DNA of 64,000 bases from Melastoma dodecandrum (lineage: Eukaryota; Streptophyta; Magnoliopsida; Myrtales; Melastomataceae): contig JARUPY010000313.1 in the NCBI GenBank assembly GCA_029817715.1, positions 124,001-188,000 on the forward strand, given 5' to 3'. Shown one piece after another: positions 27,056 to 35,978 of this stretch (positions are counted from its first letter, which is position 1; every line of letters starts with the position of its first letter). The translations under genes were made by a program, and so were the position numbers. The notes beneath the pieces are model-generated. The model was not told where the DNA came from, did no database searches, and saw nothing but the letters and a program-made list of their open reading frames with translations.

Positions 27056-28888
27056 TTAGCTGTTCGGCAGCGAGAACACCGTCAGGGTGCCGCCGAGCGC
27101 GGTGTAGTTGTTGAGGGCGGCGTAGCCACCGACGGCGCCGAGGCCGGCGTTCGGGTCGGTCAGACCAGCGGCGAGACCGATACCGGCCCAACCACCGACG
27201 CCCGAGTAGACCGCGACGTACTGCTTGCCCTTGTGCTCGTAGGTCATCACGTTGCCGATGATGCCCGACGGGGTCTTGAACTTGTAGAGTTCCTTGCCCG
27301 TCTTGGCGTCGATCGCCTTCAGGTAACCCTCGAGCGTGCCGTAGAAGACCACGTCGCCGGCCGTCGCGAGAGCGCCGCCCCACGCCGAGAACTGCTCGGG
27401 ATCCGACCACACGATCTTACCCTTGGTGGCGTCCCACGCGATGAAGTTACCCATGTTGGTGCCGCCCGGCGCCGGGTACATCGAGAGGGTCGCGCCGACG
27501 TAGGGCTGACCGGGGGTGTAGCTCACCTTGAACGGCTCGTAGTCCATGCAGACGTGGTTGGTCGGCACGTAGAACAGGCCGGTGCGGGGCGAGAAGGCCG
27601 AAGGCTGCTCGTCCTTGGTGCCGAGAGCCGCCGGGCAGATGCCCTTCGAGTTGTTGTCTTCGCCGTTGTGCTCGGGAGCGTATTTGCCCACGACCGTCGG
27701 GCGACCGTAGTTCGGCGACGACTTGTCCATGTCGACGCCGGACGTCCAGTTGACCGCCGGGTCGTACTTCTGCGCGACCAGAAGGTCGCCCGTCTCGCGA
27801 TTCATCGTGTAGGCGAGACCGTTACGGTCGAAGTGGACCAGCATCGGCGTCTCTTTGCCGTCGATCTTCTGGTTCACCAACACCATCTCGTTGATGCCGT
27901 CGTAGTCCCACTGATCGTGCGGGGTCATCTGGTAGACCCACTTGGCCATGCCCGTATCGACGTCACGAGCCCAGATCGACATCGACCACTTGTTGTCACC
28001 CGGACGCTGCTTGGGGTTCCACGTCGAAGGGTTGCCCGAGCCGTAATACATGAGGTTCAGCTTCGGGTCGTAGCCATACCAGCCCCAGGTGCAGCCGCCG
28101 CCGGTCTTCCACTGATCGCCTTCCCAGGTCTTCAGCGAGGAGTCCTTGCCGACCGGCTTGCCGAGCGAGGTGGTCTTCTCCGGATCGACCAGGAGCTCAT
28201 TGTCCGGGCCTTCCGAGTAAGCACGCCACACGCGCTTGCCGGTGTTCTCGTCGTACGCGGTCACGTGGCACTGCACGCCGAACTCGCCGCCCGAGATGCC
28301 GACGATGACCTTGCCGTTGACCGGCAGGACGGTCGCGGTGTTGGTCTGGCCCTTCTTGGGATCGCCGTTGGCAACCTTCCACAGTTCCTTGCCGGTCTTG
28401 GCGTCGAGCGCCACGACATTGGTGTCGGCTTGGTTCAGGAAGATCATGCCGTCGTCGTACGCGAGGCCGCGGTTGACGGTATCGCAGCACATGACCGGGA
28501 TAACCGCCGGATCCTGCTTCGGCGTATAGCGCCACAGAATCTTGCCGTCGTTGTTGAGGTCGAGCGCGTAGACGATGTTCGGGAACGGCGTGTGGACGTA
28601 CATGACGTCGCCGATCACCAGGGGCGAGCCCTCGTGGCCGCGAAGGACACCCGTCGAGAAGGTCCAGGCGACCTGGAGGTTCTTGACGTTCTTGGCGTTG
28701 ATCTGGTCGAGCTTCGAATACGCCGTGTTGGCGTAGTCACCGCGCTGCTCGACCCAATCGTTGGGGTTCTGCATGAGCTTCGCGGCCGAAGGACCGGAGA
28801 CCTCTTTCGGCGCGGCGTCGTCGGCCATCACCGGAAGCGAATAAGACAGGAGACAGGCAGTGGCGACAGCCAAGCCGATATGTTTCAT
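27056..28888 (-). CDS. xoxF: Lanthanide-dependent methanol dehydrogenase XoxF
   Basis: A 610-aa PQQ-dependent periplasmic alcohol dehydrogenase (eight-bladed propeller with W-motifs such as [11 protein letters not shown]). Signal peptide residues 1-22. The adjacent-Cys disulfide [10 protein letters not shown] is present. Around the active site WDYDG carries the catalytic Asp328 and the extra Asp330 that marks lanthanide-binding XoxF enzymes; calcium-type MxaF has Ala there. The ATG at 28888 has GGAGGAAG upstream; the in-frame extension from 28945 is not conserved. Closest to the XoxF5-type by gene order xoxF-G-J. No mxaFI genes are seen in the window. Confidence 0.97.
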   Translation of the reverse strand: MKHIGLAVATACLLSYSLPVMADDAAPKEVSGPSAAKLMQNPNDWVEQRGDYANTAYSKLDQINAKNVKNLQVAWTFSTGVLRGHEGSPLVIGDVMYVHTPFPNIVYALDLNNDGKILWRYTPKQDPAVIPVMCCDTVNRGLAYDDGMIFLNQADTNVVALDAKTGKELWKVANGDPKKGQTNTATVLPVNGKVIVGISGGEFGVQCHVTAYDENTGKRVWRAYSEGPDNELLVDPEKTTSLGKPVGKDSSLKTWEGDQWKTGGGCTWGWYGYDPKLNLMYYGSGNPSTWNPKQRPGDNKWSMSIWARDVDTGMAKWVYQMTPHDQWDYDGINEMVLVNQKIDGKETPMLVHFDRNGLAYTMNRETGDLLVAQKYDPAVNWTSGVDMDKSSPNYGRPTVVGKYAPEHNGEDNNSKGICPAALGTKDEQPSAFSPRTGLFYVPTNHVCMDYEPFKVSYTPGQPYVGATLSMYPAPGGTNMGNFIAWDATKGKIVWSDPEQFSAWGGALATAGDVVFYGTLEGYLKAIDAKTGKELYKFKTPSGIIGNVMTYEHKGKQYVAVYSGVGGWAGIGLAAGLTDPNAGLGAVGGYAALNNYTALGGTLTVFSLPNS

Positions 28889-29284
28889 TTGGGCTTCCTC
28901 CAGAACGACACTAAGGCAGCAAAACCTGCTGTCGTAGAGCCGCAAGGTTCCGTTGTTGAGTAACCAGACTTCCTCCGACGACGTCGCTGATTGTTATTGT
29001 TTTGATGCGACTGCCTGGTTCCTCGATGTGGTTTCGCCATCGGAGACGCCGGACACTACCAACATGCGGTCCGTGCGCAAGACGTTTCTTAGGGAACGCT
29101 CATACGCAAATCCTCTGTCTTTCGGCATAGGAAAACGCCGAAGGAAAAGTCGGTGCAAAAACATTGGGCTGTTGCGTCGCAGCGAACGCAAATTTCTTTA
29201 AGCACCTCACGACAAAGATTTTTTTGGGATGCGACGAAACCTCGCGGTCGGGAAATCCGTGCCGGGAATTCCGCGGCGGCAGCC
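28889..29284. promoter_or_regulatory. AT-richer upstream region of xoxF
   Basis: This 396-base stretch is visibly lower in GC than its surroundings and holds the xoxF promoter region. I see an inverted repeat TTCGGC (29121-29126) / GCCGAA (29137-29142) with a 10-base loop, and A/T runs such as 29216-29225. The six-frame reading frames here have no RBS or recognisable composition. I cannot assign -35/-10 boxes with confidence. Confidence 0.55.
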
Positions 29285-30040
29285 TCAGGAAGGGGCTCGA
29301 CCCGTCTTCCCGCGATCGTGAGGCCCCAAACCAAACAGCCGGTCCCGCTCGGCGGCGAGCCAGGCCGCGTCCCGGCTGGCTCGGGGCACGGCATAATTCA
29401 AGGTCTCTATCACCCGGGTCGGACGCGGGGCGAGGACGTGGATCGTATCGCTGAAGGTCAGCGCCTCGTCCGAATTATGCGTGACCATCAATACTGTCGC
29501 TCGTCTCGCCGCCACCGCGTCGAAGACTGCGGCGCGCAGCGACGTCGCGCTGGCCTCGTCGAGCGAGACGAAGGCCTCGTCGAGCACCAGCAGGTCGGGC
29601 TCGACGGCCAGCCCGCGCGCCAGGGCGACCCGCCGCTGCATGCCGAGCGAAAGCTGGTTTGGCCGATGGTGGCGCCAGGCGGCGAGGCCGAGCTCGTGCA
29701 ACAGAGCGTCGAGCGCGGCCGGGGCGAGGCGCGGCGCCGCGAGCGTGACGTTCTCGGCCACCGTGCGCCACGGCAGCAGCCGCGGATCCTGGAAGACGAC
29801 GCCGAGATGCAGCGAGCGCGGCGGCGGCACGATCGTGCCCTCGAACTCGGCATCGAGCCCCATGATGATGCGCAGCGCCGTCGTCTTGCCGCAGCCCGAC
29901 GGCCCGAACAGGCAGGTGACCTTCGAGGGCTGCAGCGCGAAGGCGAGCCCGTCGATGATCTCGAGCTTCGCCGCGCCGCGCCCGCGCGTCTTGCGGGCGA
30001 TCGCAACGTCAAGAAGCGGCTGATCGCCAGCGTCGGGCAT
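29285..30040 (-). CDS. ABC importer ATPase, nitrate/sulfonate/taurine type
   Basis: A 251-aa ATP-binding subunit of the SsuB/TauB/NrtD class. Walker A LFGPSGCGKTT, Q-loop VVFQDPRLLPW, signature LSLGMQRRVALARGL (Gly-Gly replaced by Leu-Gly, so a slightly divergent LSxGx motif), Walker B LLVLDEAFVSLD and switch His in VTHNSDEAL. It overlaps the permease gene by 32 bases and is last in a four-gene operon of two binding proteins, permease and ATPase. xoxF starts about 400 bases beyond it on the same strand. The substrate is unknown. Confidence 0.92.
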   Translation of the reverse strand: MPDAGDQPLLDVAIARKTRGRGAAKLEIIDGLAFALQPSKVTCLFGPSGCGKTTALRIIMGLDAEFEGTIVPPPRSLHLGVVFQDPRLLPWRTVAENVTLAAPRLAPAALDALLHELGLAAWRHHRPNQLSLGMQRRVALARGLAVEPDLLVLDEAFVSLDEASATSLRAAVFDAVAARRATVLMVTHNSDEALTFSDTIHVLAPRPTRVIETLNYAVPRASRDAAWLAAERDRLFGLGPHDRGKTGRAPS

Positions 30041-30770
30041 GATCGTCGAGCGGTTGCAGGATGAGGAGCTCGACCGCCAGCATGACGAGCGAGAAGGCGA
30101 CGCTGTAGCCTATGATCTCCTTGATGGCGAACACGCTGAAGTAGCGCGAGATGGCGAAGCCGACGCCGTTGGAGAGGCCGAAGAACTCGACGACCAGCAC
30201 GATCTTCCACACGATGCCGATGCCGGAGCGCGTCGCGGCGATCACGAACGGCATCGCCTGCGGCAGCCAGATCTGGCGGAAGCGGGTGGGAAACGAGAAT
30301 CGGTAGATGTCGGCGATATCGTCGAGGCCGGGGTCGAAGGCGCGGACGCCGTCGCGCAGGATGATCGTGTTGTTGGGAAACTTCGAGAAGAACACCGCCA
30401 GGATGGCCGAGGTGTCGTTGAGGCCGAACCAGATGTAGCAGAGCGCGGCGATCACCAGCACCGGCGTGTTCATCAGCATGAGCACCCACGGCATGAACGC
30501 CTCGTCCGCCCGCCGCGAGCGGCCGAACAGGAAGCCGAGCCCGCAGCCGATCACCATGGCGATCACGAAGGCGGCGGCGGCACGCCACAGCGTCATGCCG
30601 ATGTTGAACAGCATGTCGCCGTGCACGAGGTCGGTGCCGATGAAGGCCAACACCGCCCACGGCGTCGGCAGGTTGCGCGGGTGCAGCAGGCCGGCGACCA
30701 GCCCCCACAGCACGACGAAGGCGGCGATCGAGAGGATGAAGCGGAAGCCGCGCCCGACGCTGCCGTTCAA
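30009..30770 (-). CDS. ABC importer permease, nitrate/sulfonate/taurine type
   Basis: A 253-aa permease with six TM segments and the EAA-like loop around FPTRFRQIWLPQAMPFVIAATRSGIGIVW. The family is SsuC/TauC. No ATG is near: the likely start is TTG 30770, which overlaps the binding-protein stop by 4 bases (TTGA), so translation is coupled. It works with the adjacent ATPase and the two binding proteins. Confidence 0.9.
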   Translation of the reverse strand: MNGSVGRGFRFILSIAAFVVLWGLVAGLLHPRNLPTPWAVLAFIGTDLVHGDMLFNIGMTLWRAAAAFVIAMVIGCGLGFLFGRSRRADEAFMPWVLMLMNTPVLVIAALCYIWFGLNDTSAILAVFFSKFPNNTIILRDGVRAFDPGLDDIADIYRFSFPTRFRQIWLPQAMPFVIAATRSGIGIVWKIVLVVEFFGLSNGVGFAISRYFSVFAIKEIIGYSVAFSLVMLAVELLILQPLDDHARRWRSAAS

Positions 30771-31783
30771 TTCAGGACCGCCGCGTCGACGTAGAGATCG
30801 CTCGGGAGGCTCGTCGCCTCGCCGACCAGCGCGGCGCCGCCGAGCCCGGCGACGACGGCGAAGAAGGCCTGCGCGTCGGCGATCTCGCTGGCCCGCGGCT
30901 TCTTCGGCACGCCGCGCAGATAGGCCTGCTTGAGCGCCGCGAAGGTCGCCTCGTCGGGCGCCCGCATCAGCGGCCGCAGCGGGTCCCAGGCCTTGGGATC
31001 GCTCGCCAGCAGGTCGTTGGCCTGTCGCACCGCCTTGGCGAAGCCGACGAGCCGCTCCTGCGCGACGCCCGGCTTGAAGAGGAAGCCGCCGATCGCGACG
31101 CGGCCGGGCACCCCGAGGCTGGTGACGATCGCCTCGGTATCGAGGACGCGGCGGAATCCCCTCGCCTCGAGTCGCGCGGCGTCGCTCCAGAACAAGAGCC
31201 CGCAGTCGAGCTCGCCGGCGCCGACCTTGTTGGCGAGCAGCGGCGGCGCCCCGAAGGCGGGACGCGCCTCCTTGGTCAGATCGAGGCCGGCGCTCTTCAG
31301 GGCGTCGGCGCGCAGGATCAGCCAGTTCTTGTCGAGCGGGCCGCCCGACACGCCGATCGACTTGCCCTTGAGATCGCCGACGCCGCGGATCGGCGAGTCG
31401 GCCGGCGCGATGAGCGCCCCTTCCGTCGAGCTGTAGGGCAGGAACCGCAGCGCCCTGCCCTCCGCCCGGAGCCGCGCGGCGAAGAAGATGTCGTTGATGA
31501 TCGTGTCGACCGAACCGCCGAGGAAGGCGATCCGCGCGGCGTCGCTCGACGCGAGCAGCACGGGCGCCACCTCGAAGCCCTGCGCGGTGTCGAACTTGTT
31601 GCGGCGAATCGTGTCCATCACCCAATGGACCGTGCCGAAGGCCAGGGTGCCGACCTTGAAGGAGGTCGCCGGCGCCTCCGCGCGCGCCCGGGCTGTGGCG
31701 GCGAGCGCCGCGGCGCCAGCCATGCCGGCGCGCCGGGACACGCTGGCCCGGCGACCGGGAGGATGGCTGATCAGGACGGGCAA
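30767..31783 (-). CDS. ABC substrate-binding protein (NMT1/ThiY-like), copy 2
   Basis: A 338-aa periplasmic protein with a Tat-like leader (SRRAGMAGAAALAA). The mature protein reads FKVGTLAFGTVHWVMDTI and has the SsuA/NMT1 fold (GKSIGVSGGPLDKNWLILRADA, ELDCGLLFWSDAARLEA). It is a close paralogue of the next gene, with the same motifs in the same order (ATSLPSDLYVDAAV at the end). It overlaps the permease by 4 bases. Ligand class in this fold includes sulfonates, nitrate and thiamine precursors; the identity here is open. Confidence 0.9.
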   Translation of the reverse strand: MPVLISHPPGRRASVSRRAGMAGAAALAATARARAEAPATSFKVGTLAFGTVHWVMDTIRRNKFDTAQGFEVAPVLLASSDAARIAFLGGSVDTIINDIFFAARLRAEGRALRFLPYSSTEGALIAPADSPIRGVGDLKGKSIGVSGGPLDKNWLILRADALKSAGLDLTKEARPAFGAPPLLANKVGAGELDCGLLFWSDAARLEARGFRRVLDTEAIVTSLGVPGRVAIGGFLFKPGVAQERLVGFAKAVRQANDLLASDPKAWDPLRPLMRAPDEATFAALKQAYLRGVPKKPRASEIADAQAFFAVVAGLGGAALVGEATSLPSDLYVDAAVLN

Positions 31784-31867
31784 GCTAGCTGGGCCTCGCG
31801 ACGCGGCACTTCGCCGGTCGGCTTATAGGCCGGAAGGTGACGACGGCCCAGCCCCACATGCGCGTGA

Positions 31868-32869
31868 TCAGCCGTAGACGGCGGCGTCCACATAAAGGTC
31901 GGCCGGCAGGCTGGTCGCCTCGCCGACGAGGGCCGTGCCGCCGAGCTTGGCGACGACGTCGAAGAAGGCCTGCGCGTCGGCGATCTCCGCCGCGCGGGGC
32001 TTCTTCGGGATGCCGCGCAGGAAGTCGCGTTTCAGCGCCTCGAAGGTCGCGTCGTCGGGCGCCTGCATCTTCGGCCGCAGCGCATCCCAGGCCTTCGGGT
32101 CGCTGGCCAGCAGGTCGTCGGCCTGGCGCACCGCCTTGCCGAAGGCGGCGAGCGTGGCCTCGGGGACGCCGGGCCGGACGAGGAAGCCGACGAGCGCCAC
32201 CTTGCCCTTGGCGCCGAGCGAATCAGCCATCTGCTCGACGTCGAGCACGCGACGGAAGCCCTTGGCCTCGAGCCGCGCGCAGGCGGTCCAGTAGAGGAGA
32301 CCGCAATCGAGCTCGCCGCTCTCCATCTTGGCGGCGAGCAGCGGCGGCGCGCCGCAGGCGGGGCGCGCGGCCTTCTGCAGGTCGATGCCCTGCCGCCGCG
32401 CCTCGGCGCGCAGAAGCAGCCAGCTCTTGTCGAGCGGGCCGCCGGCGACGCCGATCGACTTGCCGGCGAGATCGGCCACCGACTTGATCGGCGAGCCGGC
32501 CGCGACCATCAGCGCGCCCTCGGTCGTCGAGTAGGGCAAGTACTGCAGCGCCTTGCCCTCGGCCTTGAGCCGCGCCGCGAACAGGAGGTCCGAGATGATG
32601 GCGTCGACGGAGCCCGACAGGAAGGCGATGCGCGCGGCATCGTTGGTGGCGAGCGGCACCGCCTCGACCTTGAGGCCGGCCGCGGCGTCGATCCGGTGAT
32701 CGGTGATCGTCGTCACCTCCCAGTCGCCGGTGCCGAAGGCGAGCAGCCCGATGCGGAACGGAGCCGCTGCGCGGGCTCGCGCCAGCGGCACGGTTGCGAG
32801 GGCGGCCGCGCCGGCGAGGACCGAGCGGCGGGACAAGCGGGATGATGGGCCGGGATGAAGGGAGGACAT
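31868..32869 (-). CDS. ABC substrate-binding protein (NMT1/ThiY-like), copy 1
   Basis: A 333-aa binding protein with a twin-arginine leader (SRRSVLAGAAALATVPLARARA). Core features parallel copy 2: FRIGLLAFGTGDWEVTTI, GKSIGVAGGPLDKSWLLLRAEA, ELDCGLLYWTACARLEAKGFRRVLD, ATSLPADLYVDAAVYG. The pair clearly arose by tandem duplication, 84 bases apart. It is first in the operon. Differences around the hinge (TGDWEVTTITDH versus TVHWVMDTIRRN) suggest the two may prefer different ligands. Confidence 0.9.
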   Translation of the reverse strand: MSSLHPGPSSRLSRRSVLAGAAALATVPLARARAAAPFRIGLLAFGTGDWEVTTITDHRIDAAAGLKVEAVPLATNDAARIAFLSGSVDAIISDLLFAARLKAEGKALQYLPYSTTEGALMVAAGSPIKSVADLAGKSIGVAGGPLDKSWLLLRAEARRQGIDLQKAARPACGAPPLLAAKMESGELDCGLLYWTACARLEAKGFRRVLDVEQMADSLGAKGKVALVGFLVRPGVPEATLAAFGKAVRQADDLLASDPKAWDALRPKMQAPDDATFEALKRDFLRGIPKKPRAAEIADAQAFFDVVAKLGGTALVGEATSLPADLYVDAAVYG

Positions 32870-33103
32870 GTCGCGCCGAGCATACCCGAGAGCACGCGGG
32901 CGGCAAGGCCAGCTCTCTGGGGAGCGCGGCCGCGCATTCGTGCGTCGCGGCCGGGCCTGCGAAGGCGTCCACGCTGCGCCGAGATCGTTGCGTCGCGAAC
33001 GGCTCAGCCGACGAAGAGGTAACCATGCCCGCAGGAACAGGTGGGACTCGCACCCCTCGTCTTCTACGAAAGGCGTAGGTCAGGCTTCGGGATCGGGTGG
33101 CTC

Positions 33104-33358
33104 ATGCAGCGAACGATGGCGGCGGTCGGCCTCGTCTTGCTGATCGCGTCGGGCTCGGCGTCGGCCGACGAGGTCCGCGACAAGTACCACATCACCGACG
33201 CCGAGAAGGTGGCGTGCACGGCGGACGCGATGCGCCTGTGCAGCGGCGTCTATCCGGACGAGGATGGGCTCGTCGCCTGCATGAAGCAGAACCGCGCCGC
33301 CCTCACCACGCTCTGCCGCATCGCCTTCGATGCCGGCATAAAGCGGCGGCATCTCTAG
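33104..33358 (+). CDS. Small secreted Cys-rich protein (84 aa)
   Basis: An 84-aa protein with a signal peptide (AAVGLVLLIASGSASA-D). The mature part is helical with four cysteines (KVACTADAMRLCSGVYPD, LVACMKQNRAAL, TTLCRIAFD), the pattern of small periplasmic alphaproteobacterial proteins with paired CxnC helices. Start at 33104 after GGATCGGGTGG; an upstream in-frame ATG at 33041 adds unconserved residues. It converges on the acetyltransferase gene. Function unknown. Confidence 0.7.
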   Translation: MQRTMAAVGLVLLIASGSASADEVRDKYHITDAEKVACTADAMRLCSGVYPDEDGLVACMKQNRAALTTLCRIAFDAGIKRRHL

Positions 33359-33370
33359 AGCTGGCCGACT

Positions 33371-34075
33371 TTAACGAGACCCGGCGGCCTGCGCCGCCAG
33401 CGGTCGCCGCTGCAGCCCGGCCGCATCGAAGTTCTCCGGCGCGAGCCACGCCTCGAAGGCGCCGGAGATGCGCGGCCAGTCGCGATCGATGATCGCGTAC
33501 CAGGCGGTGTCGCGATTGCGGCCCTTGGTGACGACGGCCTGCCGGAAAATGCCCTCGAAGGTGAAGCCATAGCGCAGCGCGGCGCGGCGCGACGGCGCGT
33601 TGAGGCTGTCGCACTTCCATTCGAAGCGGCGATAGCCGAGCTCGAAGGCGCGGCGCATGAACAGGAAGATGGCCTCGGTGCCGGCGCGCGTCCGCTTGAG
33701 ACGCGGCGAGAAGTTGATGTGACCGACCTCGACGACCCCGTTGGCCGGATCGATCCGCATCAGCGCGGCGGAGCCGACGGCGCGCCCTTCTGCATCGAGC
33801 ACCGCGAAATGCAAGGGGTCGCGCGACAGCGCCTGCGCCGCGACGAGCGCGCGCAGACCGTCGACGTCGGCGGGGCGCTCGAGCGGCAGGTAGGTCCAGT
33901 CGCGCGCGTCGGGCGCGGCGGCGTAGGCGGCGAAGAGATCGGCGCCGTGGCGCATCGCATCGAGCGGCTCCAGCCGGCAATAGCGCCCGGCGATCGGCGC
34001 GCGCGGCGGCGGCGGCGGCGGCGTCCAGCCGGCGAGCGGCTCGCCGATCTCCTGGCCGTAGGCATCGCGCGCCAT
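33371..34075 (-). CDS. GNAT-family N-acetyltransferase (RimJ/RimL-like)
   Basis: A 234-aa protein with a GNAT fold at about residues 30-200: VGSAALMRIDPANGVVEVGHINFSPRLKRTRAGTEAIFLFMRRAF holds strands 3-4 and the acetyl-CoA-binding R/Q-x-x-G-x-G/A-like loop (KRTRAGTEA); SRRAALRYGFTFEGIFRQAV is the typical RimJ/RimL C-terminus. A proline run follows the N-terminus. It overlaps the heme oxygenase stop by one base (TGATG), so the two are coupled. The substrate is unknown. Confidence 0.88.
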   Translation of the reverse strand: MARDAYGQEIGEPLAGWTPPPPPPRAPIAGRYCRLEPLDAMRHGADLFAAYAAAPDARDWTYLPLERPADVDGLRALVAAQALSRDPLHFAVLDAEGRAVGSAALMRIDPANGVVEVGHINFSPRLKRTRAGTEAIFLFMRRAFELGYRRFEWKCDSLNAPSRRAALRYGFTFEGIFRQAVVTKGRNRDTAWYAIIDRDWPRISGAFEAWLAPENFDAAGLQRRPLAAQAAGSR

Positions 34076-34764
34076 CAGCCGGCGACCGCGCGCTGCACGG
34101 CCTCGGACACCGCGATGTTGTGGCGGAAGGCGGCGATCGCCTCGGCGACGAGCCGGGTCGCCTCTGGCGTGCCCGGCGGCATCGTGTCGAGGGCGGCGCG
34201 CATCGCGCTCTTCGTCGCCGCGACGTCGGCGAGCGCGGGGAAGTCGTAGAAGCCGAGCGCCTCGGGCGCAAGGCCGAGCGTGCGCGCCAGGACCGGCTTG
34301 AGGATCTGGCCGCCGCTGAGATCGCCGAGGTAGCGCGCATAGGCATGCGCGACGAGCGCCGGCGCGTCGTCGGCCGCCGCGGCGATGGCGGCGGCGTAGG
34401 CGTCCGCCTCCGGCAGCAGCGCGCAGCGGGTCGCCCAGTCCGGGCCGGCGAGCGCCGTGAGATCGCGCGTCAGCGCCGGCAGGCGGGCAAGGCCGGGCGC
34501 CGCAAAGGCCGCGACAAGCGGCGAGGCGGGAGCTTGCGCCAGCGCGGCCTCGAGCGCGGCATAGGCGGGGACGAGGTTGCGCAGGAACAACGCGTAGCCG
34601 GCGCGCGACGCCCGATTGCGGATGAGGTCGGCGATGAAGCCGGCCCGCTCGGCCTGGCGATGCACCGCGGCGGTCTCGTCACGCAGGCGTCCGGCGAAGC
34701 CGCCGGCGGGCTCGGTGGTGGAATCGGTGGAGGAAGACGCGTCGTCGAGATGGGTGAGGGTCAT
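34075..34764 (-). CDS. Biliverdin-producing heme oxygenase
   Basis: A 229-aa all-helical protein of the heme oxygenase family. The proximal His is in ETAAVHRQAERAGF and the distal helix carries YLGDLSGGQILKPV, the family signature. It opens heme to biliverdin, iron and CO; possible roles are iron recovery or bilin supply for a bacteriophytochrome (none in the window). Start at 34764 follows GGAGCCCA. It lies just beyond the puf terminator, on the same strand as pufC, and is coupled to the acetyltransferase gene. Confidence 0.93.
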   Translation of the reverse strand: MTLTHLDDASSSTDSTTEPAGGFAGRLRDETAAVHRQAERAGFIADLIRNRASRAGYALFLRNLVPAYAALEAALAQAPASPLVAAFAAPGLARLPALTRDLTALAGPDWATRCALLPEADAYAAAIAAAADDAPALVAHAYARYLGDLSGGQILKPVLARTLGLAPEALGFYDFPALADVAATKSAMRAALDTMPPGTPEATRLVAEAIAAFRHNIAVSEAVQRAVAG

Positions 34765-34834
34765 TGGGCTCCGGCCGGCCTGCAGCCGGTGACGGATACG
34801 CGGCGCGGGCGGAGCCGTAAAGCACACGCAAGAA

Positions 34835-34860
34835 GGGCCCCGGTCAAACGACCGAGGCCC
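34835..34860 (-). terminator. Terminator-like hairpin after pufC
   Basis: The arms GGGCCCCGGTC and GACCGAGGCCC pair with one C-A mismatch around an AAAC loop, followed on the minus strand by TTCTTGC. It lies 23 bases downstream of the pufC stop and probably ends the puf operon before the heme oxygenase gene. Confidence 0.7.
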
Positions 34861-34882
34861 TGCTTGCGACGTGCTTGTTCTG

Positions 34883-35977
34883 CTACTTGCCCGGCTCCGG
34901 CGCGGCGGGTGCCGCAGGAGCCGGCGCCGCCGGGGCAGGCGCAGGGGCCGGCGTGCCGGCGCCAGCGCTCGAGGCGTCCGCCGTCGTCTCGAGCTCCTGG
35001 AACTTGTCCGCCAGCTTGGCGCCGAGCAGCGGCTTGTAGGCGCCCTGGTGGCAGGTCATGCAGTTCACCTTGGCGACGTCGCCTTCAGGCCCGAGCCGGT
35101 ACTTCGGGAACGTGTCCTTCAGGCTGCCGAGGTAGTTGACGTTGAGGTCGCGCACCATGCGGATGCCGTACCAGGCCGTCGCCCGCTGCGGCGAGCTCTG
35201 GTCCCACGCCGCGAAGGAGCGGGTGTTGTGGCAGAACGTGCAGTTGACGCCCAGCGCGTTGGAGAAGGCCATCATCAGCGAGTAGGTGTACTCGGCCGAC
35301 TGGATGCCCTGCTTGTTCTCGCCCGTCGGCAGCGCCGCGCTGGAGTTGACGCGGATGTTGGCCGCGTTGGCGAGGAACGGCGTGTACGGATTCGCCGGCA
35401 GCGAGCTGTCGCCCCCCACCGTCGACACGGTGCCGAAGCCCATCGCCGGGGTCTTGGTGTCGAACCAGATGTAGGTCGGCACCGGCTGGCCGCGGTGGCA
35501 GGTGTAGCAGACGACGCCGGTCTGGCCGACGTGCTTCTTCCAGTCGACGTTGATGTGACGGGTCATCTGCAGCATGCGCCGCGCGACGCGCTTGGTGTAG
35601 AGCGCGTCGGAGGCGAAGTTGCCGCTGGCGCCGTGGCAATAGGCGCAGCTCTGCGTCGGCGCGACCCACGAGGCCATCGAGGCCATGATGCGGCCGAACT
35701 CGGCGACGTCGACGTCGCCGAGCACCTTGAGGTTCTTGTAGACCGTCGAGGCCTTGGTGCCGATCGGCGACGAGGCCGGGATGATGGCCGGCACCTTGTT
35801 CGACGCTTCCGCCGCGGTGATCTCGGCGCGGTGGTAGACGAGATCCATGCCCGTGCCGCGATAGCCGTGCTGGATGCTCTCCGTCCGCGGCGCCTGGAAG
35901 GTGCCGAAGACGATGAAGGCGAAAGCGATCGTCGTGACGGCGAGGCCGATGATCGTGCCGATGCCGAGCTTCTTCAT
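34883..35977 (-). CDS. pufC: Photosynthetic reaction-centre tetraheme cytochrome c subunit
   Basis: A 364-aa periplasmic cytochrome that reduces the photo-oxidised special pair. Four heme motifs are visible: CAYCH, CYTCH, CTFCH and CMTCH. The N-terminal hydrophobic segment (IGTIIGLAVTTIAFAFIVFGTF) anchors it, and there is no lipobox Cys at its end, so it may stay as a signal anchor. The C-terminus is a Pro/Ala-rich tail. It begins one base after pufM and is last in the puf operon. Confidence 0.97.
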   Translation of the reverse strand: MKKLGIGTIIGLAVTTIAFAFIVFGTFQAPRTESIQHGYRGTGMDLVYHRAEITAAEASNKVPAIIPASSPIGTKASTVYKNLKVLGDVDVAEFGRIMASMASWVAPTQSCAYCHGASGNFASDALYTKRVARRMLQMTRHINVDWKKHVGQTGVVCYTCHRGQPVPTYIWFDTKTPAMGFGTVSTVGGDSSLPANPYTPFLANAANIRVNSSAALPTGENKQGIQSAEYTYSLMMAFSNALGVNCTFCHNTRSFAAWDQSSPQRATAWYGIRMVRDLNVNYLGSLKDTFPKYRLGPEGDVAKVNCMTCHQGAYKPLLGAKLADKFQELETTADASSAGAGTPAPAPAPAAPAPAAPAAPEPGK

Positions 35978-35978
35978 C

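Noticed and set aside
26807..28963. 718-aa plus-strand frame opposite xoxF
   Set aside because: Antisense to xoxF, no recognisable domain, His/Arg/Val-rich composition.
28953..29201. 82-aa plus-strand frame in the xoxF upstream region
   Set aside because: No RBS, no conserved features; the region is better explained as regulatory.
33036..33082. tRNA-like stretch (GGTGGGACTCGCACCC followed by CTACG/CGTAG stem)
   Set aside because: The presumed T-arm lacks the TTC loop, no D-arm is present, and the anticodon-like loop has no T before the triplet. At most a degenerate fragment.
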